This document shows, in pieces, positions 20,799-30,781 of a DNA stretch of 64,000 nt (positions within the stretch are counted from its first letter, which is position 1; each line of letters opens with the position of its first letter). Both the position numbers and the translations under genes were made by a program. Origin of the DNA: Closterium sp. Naga37s-1 (Eukaryota; Streptophyta; Zygnematophyceae; Desmidiales; Closteriaceae). The stretch spans positions 806,001 to 870,000 of the forward strand of contig CANJKZ010000142.1 of the NCBI GenBank assembly GCA_947471745.1, in the 5' to 3' direction. The notes under the pieces are model-generated. The model saw only the letters and a list, made by a program, of their open reading frames with translations. It did not search any database and was not told the DNA's origin.

Positions 20799-20978
20799 TG
20801 TCAGAATTAGTAGCTAGAACGCAGGAGCCATAGTTAGGGTTTAGCTAGCTAGGCAAGAGAGAATAGGCAAAAGAGAGAGTTCACTAGCAAACATTGGGAT
20901 ACATATAGCAAACCCTAACAGGGCTGTACTCACTATAGAGTACCCCACTGCAGACTAGAGAAACATAACATTCTGACA
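20799..20978 (-). repeat. 5' LTR of I-c
   Basis: A 180-bp LTR. It is preceded (in element sense, followed) by the PBS at 20786-20798. Confidence 0.92.
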
Positions 20979-20983
20979 CCAAC

Positions 20984-21129
20984 CCGCTGGGCATCACTAT
21001 AGAAGGGCAAGAACGTATAGCAAAGAAACAAGGCAAAAGTGTACACCACCACCCATAGTAGCAAATAGCTATAGGCAGTTATATAGGAATAGTGTAGACA
21101 CCTGCCATTTAATGCGCCGCCTAATTTCA
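20984..21129. other. Unassigned short spacer
   Basis: This is the right flank of the I-c insertion. No gene or repeat is recognised. It may continue the gag-like relic, but no clear frame remains. Confidence 0.3.
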
Positions 21130-21720
21130 CGGCGCGCTATGTAGTGAGAGGCTTCTGTCAGCGAGAGGAGGTAGGTTTCTTCCAAACCTTCTCCCCCACC
21201 CTGAAGATGACCACTCTTCGGGTACTGCTGCACATCGCGACACAGTGCGACCACGAGCTCCATTCTTTGGACTTCTCCATTGCCTTCCTCCAGGCAGCCT
21301 GCACGAGCAGATTTGGCCCCGCCGCCCTCCTGGGTCGTTCCCTCATAGGACCCAATGGAGCCTTAGGCGGTCGATCTATAGTCTGTCAGACTCCTTGTGA
21401 GTGGCACGATACATTACGCTCCACTCTTGCTGGTCTCGGCTTCTTACCGTCTTCTGCTGAACCCTTTCGCCGATAACATGGCCATGATCCTCCTATGTTA
21501 GGAGCCTATACTAGAGGGCAAAGTGAAGCACATCCAGCTGCTGTAACTCCCTGCTGCAGGAGAGTTGCAGCAGCGCAACTAGGCACATGTAGTCTACTTG
21601 GCCTCAGGGGCCAACACTACTGATATCTTCACCAAGGAACTCTTGCCTTTTGATCATCATCGACTTTGTACACATCTTGGCCTTGTTCCAGCAGGTCCTC
21701 GTTAGGTAGTTTCTTGATCT
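21130..21720 (+). pseudogene. Degenerate Copia RT-RNase H fragment
   Basis: Begins with ARYVVRGFCQREEVGFFQTF (RT), continues LRVLLHIATQCDHELHSLDF, then loses the segment with YVDD and jumps to RNase H remains near 21480-21700 (ANTTDIFTKEL). Several frameshifts and deletions are present. It is clearly related to family I, but no LTR was found attached to it. Confidence 0.75.
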
Positions 21721-22103
21721 CTGAATATTATACCGTCTTTTATTTTGTGTATAAAAATGCTCTTTGACTGGCCTTGTGGCCATTTGTCTGAGAGGCTGGG
21801 CTACTAGTACCACCCTGGGTTGTACCTCATACTCTGTGTTGCTCTTGTTGATTGGCCTTGTGGCCTCTTGTTTCTCCTCTTCCTGACACTGCCTCTTTGC
21901 ATATGTTCTTACAGACTAGAGCAGGCTGTTCTGTAGAGGGCACAAGTTTGTACATGCCAAACCTGTATGTCCTCATTTTTTGACAATTTTTTCATTTTAT
22001 GAGCAGCATTACATTTAAAAATATAGTTATAGCTAGCTATCTACTATGAGGGGCTATTACGGGTATTATAATAGTTCAAGGATCTTTGTTGGACAGGATA
22101 AGG
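21721..22103 (+). other. 3' UTR relic with twin hairpins; then AT-rich spacer
   Basis: After the RT relic two inverted repeats survive: TGGCC-TTGT-GGCCA (21769-21782) and GGCC-TTGT-GGCC (21854-21865). This is the same arrangement as in I-a. The PPT and LTR are not recognisable. From 21930 to 22103 the sequence is AT-rich with no gene. Confidence 0.5.
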
Positions 22104-22489
22104 CTGTTAGGAAAGTAGTAGTTAATACAACGGAAGTCTTATGACCTTGATCATAGTGAGTGCAAATGACAAGATGATTATAATAAAGCATTACAAGGAT
22201 TTATACACTTCCTAGCTAGCTATGTACTCTGAGGGTACATTCGCTTATAAAATTGCTTTACATGGATCCTACAGTGATTATTGCAATTCTTGCGGTTACC
22301 TTGTTGCATCTTGTAACCTTGCAAACTGCAAAGCAGTTCGCAACCTCCGATTCAGGACGATCAAGAGTCGGGACAGCTGGCTTTTCGACTGTTGGCCTGC
22401 GTGCTCTATATGAGCTAGCGCGGGGTGCATGAGACAGTGTGGTATGGTGATTATTTTAGGAAGTATAACTCCTCGGTTATTCTAACACT
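22104..22489 (-). repeat. 3' LTR of D1
   Basis: 386 bp. On the plus strand it starts TGTTAGGAAAG and ends TATTCTAACA. The adjacent interior reads AATGGGAG in element sense, a plausible PPT. Confidence 0.75.
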
Positions 22490-23633
22490 CCCATTCATTC
22501 ATGAAGGTGAGTCATGTAGGACTTCCTGGTAATTTCGCATAGGTCCGCGCAGTACTGGAACTTCTGCCGTGGCAGCTTCTTCGTCATAAATTGACCTTCC
22601 GCCATTTCGCCAGTTGACCAGCAGGTGAGTTTGACCTTCCCTTTGTCGATCTCGTCCTTCACGAAGAAGTAACGTAGGCCGATACGTTTTGTGCAGTTTA
22701 CAAAGCTGGGCTTGTTCATGATTTTAATCGTGCTCTGGTTGTCACATAGGAACGTGAATGACCTTTCCATCGTGGCCTTCGCTTCGTGTAGGAGTTCCAT
22801 CAGGTAAAGTCATTTGCGAACTGCTGCTGTTCAGACGAAGAACTTAGTTTTGGCTTACAAAAGGGCATTCCTGCTTCTGTGAGTTCCAAGAGATGGGCTC
22901 AGCAGGTTCGAGATGAATTATGAAACCAGTGCGGAATCGTCTGCTGCCAACGTCTCTAGCATGGTCTACATCCACGTAGGCTTTTAGCTATAGGGTAGCC
23001 GTTACATTTGCCGTGTATGTAAGACCAACGTTGGGCATAGAGATGAAGTAGTGCAGTGCACTATGTAGATCTGCCAAATGTTCCCCTTTAGGCCAGTGCA
23101 GGTATGGGGCGAGCTGGCTTGCGGCGTATGATAAATCCGGTCGGCACGTGACGGCGGTGAACGGTAGGCAGCTGAGGTGCTGCTGGTAGAGACGAGGATC
23201 AGCTGTGGAAAGTGGCATGGTGTCGGGCTCGTGGTTACGCCGAGGAGTGCGGAACGGGGTAGTGAGGTTGATGGATGCAATGCCGAACTTCTTCGCAAGC
23301 GTTTCCGCGTATTTAGCGGCGGAGATATGGATGGTGTCGGCGGACTGCGTGATGTTGAGTCCGAGGAAGTAGGTGACTTCATGTGAGACAATCACATCCA
23401 ACATCTCTTTGATATTGCTCTCGAAGCGGTCAAGTTGCTCCGTGCTGGTTCCGGTGTATAGGAGGTCGTTCACATAGGCGACGAGGAGGATGTAGTCGTC
23501 GTGGAACTCCACGCAGTACATCCCTTGGTCTTGCGGGAGCTGTTGGATGCCAAGTTCAATGAGAACTGTGTGGAGGTACAAATTCCCCAGACGCTGTGCC
23601 TGTTTGATGCCCTAGAGTGACTTCTGGAAAATG
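22490..23633 (-). pseudogene. D1 RT C-terminus and RNase H, degenerate
   Basis: RNase H remains at 22495-22800 include LLHEAKATMERSFTFLCDNQ, NKPSF, RYFFVKDEI and GQFMTKKL. RT remains at 22988-23633 include YILLVAYVNDLLYTGTS, where the catalytic YVDD is now YVND, then YFLGLNITQ and RPDLSYAASQLAPYL. An in-frame TAG interrupts KSL.GIKQAQRLGNLYLH near 23610. The RT is cut at 23633 by the family II LTR and continues at 32021. Confidence 0.85.
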
Positions 23634-23655
23634 TGTCAACGGGAGTTGTGGTTGG

Positions 23656-23790
23656 TGTCAGAACATATATATAGCTTATGCTGTTGTGTAGGCTATAGTG
23701 GGGTATCCCATAGGGGGTACAACCCAATTAGGGTTTCCCATATGTACTCACTTCATTCATAGTTCATTCATTCTCGTTCTACTATTCTCA
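23656..23790 (+). repeat. 5' LTR of I-d
   Basis: A 135-bp LTR that starts TGTCAGAACATATATATAGC and ends CTATTCTCA. The CATATATATAGC stretch near its start is a candidate TATA element. Confidence 0.95.
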
Positions 23791-23819
23791 TGGTATCGAG
23801 CAGGTTCCCTCGTGGGAAC
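23791..23819 (+). promoter_or_regulatory. I-d PBS with overlapping hairpin
   Basis: TGGTATCGAGCAGGTTCCC follows the LTR directly and matches the plant initiator tRNA-Met complement apart from a short gap. GTTCCC (23804-23809), loop TCGT and GGGAAC (23814-23819) form a perfect 6-bp stem. Confidence 0.8.
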
Positions 23820-24856
23820 TGTTCCTAGGGCCCACCGTTTTTTTTTTCCTGCCCGGAGCGCACTCTGCCCCTACCCGGGTCGCGCTCCCCTCTCTCTTGG
23901 CCCCTAGTGGCCCCTTTAGCCGCCCGTCACGGCCCTTAGCCGCCCGCGCGCCGCCCGTCCCGGCCCCTTAGACGCCCGCGCGCCGCCCGTCCCGGCCCCT
24001 AGACGCCAGTGCGCCGCCCGGCCCGGCCCCTAGACGCCCGCGCGCCGCCCGTCCCGGCCCCTAGACGCCCGCGCGCCGCCCGTCCCGGCCCCTAGACGCC
24101 CGCGCGCCGCCAGTCCCGGCCCCTCGACGCCCGCGCGCCGCCCGTCCCGGCCCCTCGACGCCCGTGAGCCGCCCGTCCCGGCCCCTAGACGCCCGCGCGC
24201 CGCCCGTCCCGGCCCCTAGACGCCCGCGCGCCGCCCGTCCCGGCCCCTCGACGCCCACGCGCCGCCCGTCCCGGCCCCTAGACGCCCGCGCGCCACCCGG
24301 ACCGACCCCTAGACGCCCGCGCGCCGCCCGTCCCGGCCCCTCGACGCCCGCGCGCCGCCCGTCCCGTCCCCTCGACGCCCGCGCGCCGCCCGTCCCGGCC
24401 CCACGCCGCCCTACCTGCGGCCCACTCACCGCCCTACCTGCGGCTCGCCCGCCGCCCTAACTGCGGCCTGCCCGCCGCCCCACTTGCGGCCCTACCGCCC
24501 CCCTACCTACGGCCCGACCGCCGCCCTACCTGCGGCCCAACCGCCGCCCTACCTGCGGGAGCCGCCTAGCAGCAGAACCGCCGGGAGCCGAGCCGCCCTG
24601 CCGCCGAGCCGCCCGGGAGCCGAGCCGCCCTGCCGCCGATTCGCCCGGGAGCCGAGCCGCCCTGCCGCCGAACCGCCCGGGAGCCGAGCCGCCCTGCCGC
24701 CGAGCCGCCCGGGCGCCGAGCTGCACTGCCGCCGAGCCGCTGAGCAGCCGAGCCGCCCTACTGCCGGGCCGCCCGACCTGCCCTGTCCGGTGAGCACAGC
24801 CCCACTGTCACTGCGTGCCCTTCCCCTACTGCTTGCACTGCTCGTCTGTCGTCGTC
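23820..24856 (+). repeat. I-d leader with 31-bp tandem repeats
   Basis: About 15 copies of a 31-bp unit containing CCCCTAGACGCCCGCGCGCC run from about 23930 to 24410. They are followed by CGCCCTACCTGCGGCC-type repeats and CCGAGCCGCCCGGGAGCCGA-type repeats up to 24780. No gag sequence lies here. Frames on both strands are compositional. Confidence 0.85.
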
Positions 24857-27800
24857 ATGGCTACCCCTAGCGTCCTCGCTTTTGACGCTGAGGGTCGAGC
24901 CATTGACTTTGAGGTCTGGGTCGACGACCTGCAGCTGTTCTTACAGTGCGATAGGGCGGACGGTCTTTCCCTCTTTGACCTCACCTCTGGCGCCTCTCCT
25001 GCCCCTGCTACTGATGCTGACCCCACTGTTCGCTCTCAGTGGGCCACCCGCGATGCTGCTGCACGTCTTGCTGTGCGTCGCCACCTGCCTACCACTGAGC
25101 GCGCGCACTTTAGTCAGTACAAGAGTGCTCAGACCTTGTACGACGCTGTAGTTGCGCGCTACTCTTCCCCTGCCACTGCTGCCCTGAGCCGCCTCATGCT
25201 ACCGTACCTCTTTCCTGACCTTGCTGCCTTTCCCACCGTCGCTGACCTCATTACGCACCTCCGCACTAGTGACACTCGCTACCGCGCCGCCCTTCCTGCT
25301 GAGTTCTGCGCCAAGAACCCCCCCCCCATGTACATCACTCTCTATTACATCGTCACACGCCTCCCTGACTCCCTTCGCGTAGTCAGGGACCACTACCTCT
25401 CGGTCTGTCCCACCACTCTCACTGTCGACCTCCTCGAGAAGTCCCTCCTGGCGGCGGAGAAGAGCATCGTCGCTGTAGGAGCCTCTCGTGGTGACCCTCG
25501 CACCCCCATCTTTGAGGGGTGTTCTCCTTCCCCCCTGCTGCCCTCTGTTGCCTCTGCTGCTGCTGCCGACCTGCTTGGTCTTGAGTCGGTCTGCGCGGCG
25601 TCTGCCCCTAGCGGGAGACGCCGCCCTGGCAGGGGCAAGGGGGGCAAGGGCGCGGGTGGAGCTGGCGGGGGCGGTGGAGGAGGCGGTGGAGGCGGAGGAG
25701 GGAGTGGGGGTGGCGGTGGGAGTGGTGGCGGGGGCGGTGGTGGAGGTGGCAGCAGCGGAGGAGGAGGCGTCGGTGGCGGCAGCGGTGGGAGCGGAGGCAG
25801 CGGTGGTGGTGGAGGTGGAGGCAGCGGTGGCGGAGGGGGTGGAGCTGGTCGGGGTGGTGCCCCGCAGCGTAGCGGCCCTGGTGGTGGCCAGCGTCAGCAG
25901 CAGCAGCAGCAGCAGCAGCGTTCGCGGGACATCCCCCCGCCCCACCAGCTCCGTGAGTGGTACACGCAGCGTCAGCGGGGTGGGGGTTTTGGTCCATGCA
26001 CCTACGTCCTTCGTTCCGGTGACCGAGCGGGTGAGCAGTGTGGGGGTGCGCACCCCACTCAGCGCTGCTTTGCCCGCCTGACGGACGCTTGGCGTCAGCA
26101 GTTCCCCGAGGCCAGTGAGATTCCCCGTTGGGGAGAGCTGTCTAGGGCTGGCGTAGCTGTCTTTGATCTTGACTTTGATGCTATCCTTGCTGCCATGTAT
26201 GCTGTGACTATTAGTGAGGAGGGTGACTGTTACCAGTGTTTCCCGCCGGACCCGGGCATTAGTACTGCTGCGCCAGGTACTTCTGCGGCTGCTGCTCTAG
26301 GTGCCAGTGCGTCTGCACTCTCAGGTACTGGTGAGGCTGCGCTCTCAGGTACTGCGTCGGCTTCGGCCTCCCTCACCTTCACACTTGACTCAGGGGCTTC
26401 TCGCTCCTTCTTTCGAGACCGCACCACACTCACGCCGCTTGGCCGGCCGGTTGCAGTCTCCCTGGCTGACCCCTCTGGGGGTCCTGTCCTCTCTCACTTC
26501 TCCACTGTCCTCCCGTGTCCGGCTGCCCCCTCGGGCACCTTGTCTGGTCTGTACCTCCCCTCGTTCTCGACGAACTTGGTGAGTGGTGCTGACTTGCAGG
26601 ATGCGGGGGTTCACCAGTTTACTCCTGCGAGTCAGCGGGTGACCCACTGCTCGGATGCCCGCACAGGCCGACACCTGGCCACGTTCTCGCGTCGGCCAGG
26701 GTCGAGTCTCTACACACTGACCACTGCGTCTCCTCCTGTCCCTGCGTCTGGCCAGGTAGCTGCGTCGGGTCAGGTGTTTGCTGCTGCGTCCAGGTCTGGT
26801 CCTGAGTCTGCCCCCTGCTCGTGTCGCCGCCTGTCTCACGAGACTCTCCTGTGGCACCACCGCCTTGGCCACCCCTCCTTGCTTCGTCTTCGGGGCATGG
26901 CTTCCCGTGTCCTTGTCTCTGGTCTTCCCCGGTCTCTCCCTCCCCTCCCTTCGGGACCCGGACCTTCTTGTGTCCCCTGTGTCGAGGGGCGGCTTCGGGC
27001 TGCCCCTCACTCCTCTCAGTTTCCCCCGACAGAGGCTCCTCTGCAGACGCTTCACATGGACGTGTGGGGCCCCGCCCGCGTCCGTGGGCAGGGTCACGAG
27101 CGCTACTTCCTGCTGGTGGTTGACGATTACTCGCGTTACACCACAGTCTTCCCCTTGCGCAGCAAGGGTGATGTCACTGCGGTGTTGATCGACTGGATCC
27201 GCGCAGCTCGTCTCCAGCTCAGGGGGAGCTTCGGCTCGGACTTTCCTGTTCTGCGTCTGCACTCTGACCGAGGTGGAGAGTTCTCCTCTGGCCTTCTGCG
27301 AGCCTACTGTCGTGCACGAGGCATCCGCCAGACCTTTACGCTTCCGGACTCTCCACAGCAAAATGGGATTGCTGAGCGCCGCATTGGCATGGTCATGGAC
27401 GTCGCTCGTACGTCCATGATGCATGCGGCTGCCCCCCATTTTCTGTGGCCGTTTGCGGTTCGGTACGCGGCGCATCAGATCAACCTTCACCCCAGGGTCT
27501 CCCGGCCGGAGACCTCCCCAGCTCTGCTGTGGACGGGTAAGGTCGGCGATGCGTCTGCGTTCCGTGTCTGGGGATCTCGGGCGTTTGTCCGCGACTTGTC
27601 TGCGGACAAGCTGTCCCCTCGTGCTGCTCCCTGTGTCTTCCTCGGCTTCCCCCCTGACGCTCCAGGGTGGCAGTTCTACCACCCCTCCTCTCGTCGTGTT
27701 CTGTCCTCCCAGGACGTCACGTTCGACGAGTCAGTCCCCTTCTACCGCCTCTTCCCCTACCGCACTCCTTCCCTCCCCCCGCCACCGCACTTCCTTGTGC

Positions 27801-30781
27801 CAGGTCCCCCCCCGGTAGACCCCCTTCCCCCTCAGGGTCCTGCCCCTTCAGGTGTGTCCCAGGTAGACGCAGTCGAGCCGGTCGAGGTTGCTGGTGACTC
27901 TGGTCCTGCTGCGGGTGCTGAGCCTGGGGGTGCTGAGTCTGGGGGTGCTGAGCCTGGGGGTACTGCGACTGGGGGTGCTGAGCCTGGGGGTGCGGAGTCT
28001 GGGAGTGCTGAGCCTGGGGGTGCTGCGACTGGGGGTGCTGAGCCTGGGGGTGCGGAGTCTGGGGGTGCTGAGCCGTGGGGTGCTGCTACTGGGGGTGCTG
28101 AGCCAGGGGGTGCTGCGTCTGGAGGTGCTGAGCCTGGAGCTGCGGAGCCTGCGGCCACTGGACCTCCCCTTGTGGCGTCTGGCGGTGCGGGACCTGGCGG
28201 TTCTCCGGGTGCTTCGCCTCGGCGGGAGCCCCTCTCTCCACAGGAGCTGCGCGAGTGGTTTGCCCGGCGCTGGAGGCGTGCTGCTGGAGCTGGAGGTTCT
28301 TCGGCTACTGAGGGTGCTGGTGCCGCGGGTCCCGGAGGTGCTGGAGCTGGAGCTGCTGAGGGCGTTGGTGCTGAGGCTACTGCTGTCGGTCCTGGAGGCG
28401 GTCCTGCTGGGGGTGCTACTGGTGCTGCTGGAGGTCCTGGAGCTGGAGGTGCTACTGGCGCTGGTGCTGCCGCTGGGGGTACTGGTGCTGTCCCTGCTGT
28501 GTCTGGAGTCGTCGCGCGGCCTAGACCGTACTTCGTTCCGCTCCTTCAGCAGGTTCTTGGTCTCCCGCCTTCTACTGGTCCTCCTCCTCCCTTAGAGTGT
28601 CCACAGCCTGTTCTGTCACAGTTACAGTTACAGCCGGCCTCCCCACTGCCCGCTCCTTCTCCCTACACTGGTCCTACTGGAGGTCTTGCTGAGCGTCGTG
28701 AGCCTGCGTCTCGCCCTGCGTCGCCTGTCCGTGCTGCTCGCACTAGTGGTCGTGGTTCGCGTCCGCGTCCTCCTCCTGTCCCTGGCACGCACCGGATGTC
28801 TCTGCGTCCGTCCACTGCTCCTCTGCGTGCCCCTTTGCCTTCTCCTCCTGAGTCCTCTCTTCCTGCTCTTCCTGACCCGGAGTCGGACTCTCTTCGTGCT
28901 GCCAGTCCTGCTGTCACACGTCTCCTTGCTACTGTCGTCACTGACCCCTCTTTTGAGTCCACTGCTGCGTCTGCGCTTGTTGCTGAGCTCGTCGACTTTG
29001 CTGCTCGCTGTCGTCTAGACTACGCTGCCGGTCTTGTTGCTGAGTCTGCGTCTGTCTGTCCTCCGTCCGTCGGGGGTGAGTGTGCTCTTGGCACGGACGT
29101 CCTTGAGGACAGGCAGGAGGAGTTCAGGTGTCTGGCTGCTGCTTCACCTCATCTCGCGTCCGTACTACTTGCCCCTGAGGGAGACCCGGATGCACTAGAC
29201 ATCCCGACTCCGCGCTCTTACGCGGAGGCCGTAGAGGGTCCCTACTCCTCTCAGTGGCAGGCAGCTATGGATGCAGAGATGGCGTCCTGGAAGTCCACAG
29301 GCACCTACGTTGACGCGGTTCCCCCTCCTGGGGCGAACATCGTCAGTGGCATGTGGATCTTCAGGGTGAAGCGGCCGCCGGGCTCTCCACCTGTCTTCAA
29401 GGCGCGGTACGTCGCTCGTGGCTTCAGTCAGCGGCAGGGAGTTGACTACTTTCAGACCTTCTCTCCCACCCCGAAGATGACCACTCTTCGGGTGCTGCTG
29501 CACATAGCCGCTCAGCGCGACTACGAGCTCCACTCTCTTGACTTCAGTACTGCTTTCTTGCAGGGTAGCCTGCACGAGGAGATCTGGCTGCGCCGTCCAC
29601 CTGGCTTCACTGGGACTTTTCCTCCTGGCACCCAGTGGAGCCTCCGACGGCCAGTCTACGGTCTCCGCCAGGCACCGCGTGAGTGGCACGACACACTGAG
29701 GACTACGCTTGCGGCTCTTGGGTTTGCTCCCTCTACTGCTGACCCGTCGTTGTTTCTGCGCACCGACACTTCTTTGCCGCCGTTCTACGTCCTCGTGTAC
29801 GTCGACGACTTGGTCTTTGCCACAGCTGACACTGCTGGACTAGCCTACGTGAAGTCCGAGCTGCAGAAGAGACACACGTGCACAGACCTCGGTGAACTGC
29901 GCAGCTACCTTGGCTTGCAGATCACTCGGGACAGAGCACGCCGCACCATTACCTTGACTCAGTCACACATGGTGCAGCAGGTCCTTCAACGCTTCGGCTT
30001 CACGTACTCCTCGCCTCAGGCCACTCCTCTGTCTACTCGCCACTCGCTCTCAGCTCTGCCTTCGGATGAGTCCGTAGAGTCGAGTGGCCCGTACCCAGAG
30101 CTTGTTGGCTGCCTCATGTACCTGATGACCTGCACACGACCTGACCTTGCATACCCTCTTAGCATTCTTTCACGCTATGTTGCTCCTGGGAGACACCGAC
30201 CAGAGCACATGGCTGCAGCGAAGAGGGTGTTGCGCTACTTGTGCAGTACGTCGGGCATGGGGCTAGTGCTTGGAGGGCGGAGTCCAGTGGTCCTCACTGG
30301 GCACGCGGACGCTTCTTGGGCAGACGACCAGGCTACACAGCGGTCGTCGCAGGGTTACACCTTCAGTCTTGGTTCCGGCTCTGTCTCGTGGCGGGCTACT
30401 CGCTCGTCCTCTGTTCTCAGCTCCAGTTGTGAGGCTGAGATCTACGCCGGGGCCATGGCTGCACAGGAGCTTCGTTGGCTCACCTACCTGCTGACTGACC
30501 TTGGAGAGCCGCCTCGTTCTCCTCCAGTGTTGTACGTAGACAACAAGGCCATGCTGGCCTTGTGTCGAGAGCAGCGCTTGGAGCACAGAACGAAGCACAT
30601 TGCTCTCCGTTACTTTCTTGCTCGTGAGCTGCAGCAGCGTGGTCAGTTGCGACTTGCGTACGTGGCCTCTGAGGCCAACACTGCTGATGTGTTCACCAAG
30701 GCACTTGCACCTTGTGACCATCAGCGCTTCTGCACCCAGCTGGGTCTTGTACCTGTCTTGCCTCACTTGCTCTCTTCTTGA
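24857..30781 (+). CDS. I-d Gag-Pol polyprotein, intact
   Basis: I choose the ATG at 24857 because MATPSVLAFDAEGRA matches the gag starts of I-f and I-g (MASPT.LTFDAE). An earlier in-frame ATG at 24815 adds 14 residues of leader-like sequence. 1,974 residues. Order: UBN2-like Gag/capsid 1-230; Gly-rich 265-335; polyGln about 350; LREWY near 365; zinc knuckle C381-X13-C395-X3-H399-X4-C404; protease D511-S-G-A; integrase HHRLGH from 667, D735, D804, E840; linker of GGAEP repeats and Gly/Ala-rich sequence with a second LREWF, roughly 1015-1430; RT from about 1505 with YVDD 1648-1651; RNase H about 1750-1960 ending ANTADVFTKAL. It ends in TGA. Every catalytic residue I can check is present. Confidence 0.95.
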   Translation: MATPSVLAFDAEGRAIDFEVWVDDLQLFLQCDRADGLSLFDLTSGASPAPATDADPTVRSQWATRDAAARLAVRRHLPTTERAHFSQYKSAQTLYDAVVARYSSPATAALSRLMLPYLFPDLAAFPTVADLITHLRTSDTRYRAALPAEFCAKNPPPMYITLYYIVTRLPDSLRVVRDHYLSVCPTTLTVDLLEKSLLAAEKSIVAVGASRGDPRTPIFEGCSPSPLLPSVASAAAADLLGLESVCAASAPSGRRRPGRGKGGKGAGGAGGGGGGGGGGGGGSGGGGGSGGGGGGGGGSSGGGGVGGGSGGSGGSGGGGGGGSGGGGGGAGRGGAPQRSGPGGGQRQQQQQQQQRSRDIPPPHQLREWYTQRQRGGGFGPCTYVLRSGDRAGEQCGGAHPTQRCFARLTDAWRQQFPEASEIPRWGELSRAGVAVFDLDFDAILAAMYAVTISEEGDCYQCFPPDPGISTAAPGTSAAAALGASASALSGTGEAALSGTASASASLTFTLDSGASRSFFRDRTTLTPLGRPVAVSLADPSGGPVLSHFSTVLPCPAAPSGTLSGLYLPSFSTNLVSGADLQDAGVHQFTPASQRVTHCSDARTGRHLATFSRRPGSSLYTLTTASPPVPASGQVAASGQVFAAASRSGPESAPCSCRRLSHETLLWHHRLGHPSLLRLRGMASRVLVSGLPRSLPPLPSGPGPSCVPCVEGRLRAAPHSSQFPPTEAPLQTLHMDVWGPARVRGQGHERYFLLVVDDYSRYTTVFPLRSKGDVTAVLIDWIRAARLQLRGSFGSDFPVLRLHSDRGGEFSSGLLRAYCRARGIRQTFTLPDSPQQNGIAERRIGMVMDVARTSMMHAAAPHFLWPFAVRYAAHQINLHPRVSRPETSPALLWTGKVGDASAFRVWGSRAFVRDLSADKLSPRAAPCVFLGFPPDAPGWQFYHPSSRRVLSSQDVTFDESVPFYRLFPYRTPSLPPPPHFLVPGPPPVDPLPPQGPAPSGVSQVDAVEPVEVAGDSGPAAGAEPGGAESGGAEPGGTATGGAEPGGAESGSAEPGGAATGGAEPGGAESGGAEPWGAATGGAEPGGAASGGAEPGAAEPAATGPPLVASGGAGPGGSPGASPRREPLSPQELREWFARRWRRAAGAGGSSATEGAGAAGPGGAGAGAAEGVGAEATAVGPGGGPAGGATGAAGGPGAGGATGAGAAAGGTGAVPAVSGVVARPRPYFVPLLQQVLGLPPSTGPPPPLECPQPVLSQLQLQPASPLPAPSPYTGPTGGLAERREPASRPASPVRAARTSGRGSRPRPPPVPGTHRMSLRPSTAPLRAPLPSPPESSLPALPDPESDSLRAASPAVTRLLATVVTDPSFESTAASALVAELVDFAARCRLDYAAGLVAESASVCPPSVGGECALGTDVLEDRQEEFRCLAAASPHLASVLLAPEGDPDALDIPTPRSYAEAVEGPYSSQWQAAMDAEMASWKSTGTYVDAVPPPGANIVSGMWIFRVKRPPGSPPVFKARYVARGFSQRQGVDYFQTFSPTPKMTTLRVLLHIAAQRDYELHSLDFSTAFLQGSLHEEIWLRRPPGFTGTFPPGTQWSLRRPVYGLRQAPREWHDTLRTTLAALGFAPSTADPSLFLRTDTSLPPFYVLVYVDDLVFATADTAGLAYVKSELQKRHTCTDLGELRSYLGLQITRDRARRTITLTQSHMVQQVLQRFGFTYSSPQATPLSTRHSLSALPSDESVESSGPYPELVGCLMYLMTCTRPDLAYPLSILSRYVAPGRHRPEHMAAAKRVLRYLCSTSGMGLVLGGRSPVVLTGHADASWADDQATQRSSQGYTFSLGSGSVSWRATRSSSVLSSSCEAEIYAGAMAAQELRWLTYLLTDLGEPPRSPPVLYVDNKAMLALCREQRLEHRTKHIALRYFLARELQQRGQLRLAYVASEANTADVFTKALAPCDHQRFCTQLGLVPVLPHLLSS

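Larger units (their letters stand above)
19432..20978 (-). mobile_element. Non-autonomous LTR element I-c
   Basis: 1,547 bp on the minus strand. LTRs of 179 bp (19432-19610) and 180 bp (20799-20978) differ at about four positions. The element is flanked by CCAAC (19427-19431 and 20979-20983). The PBS TGGTATTAGAGCC and the PPT CTATGGGGGTG are present, but the 1.19-kb interior carries no gag or pol. It resembles the leader of family I elements plus a short GC-rich remnant. It must have been mobilised by proteins of an autonomous relative. Confidence 0.9.

Noticed and set aside
26390-27682. Minus-strand frame of 430 codons
   Set aside because: Antisense shadow of the intact I-d protease-integrase.
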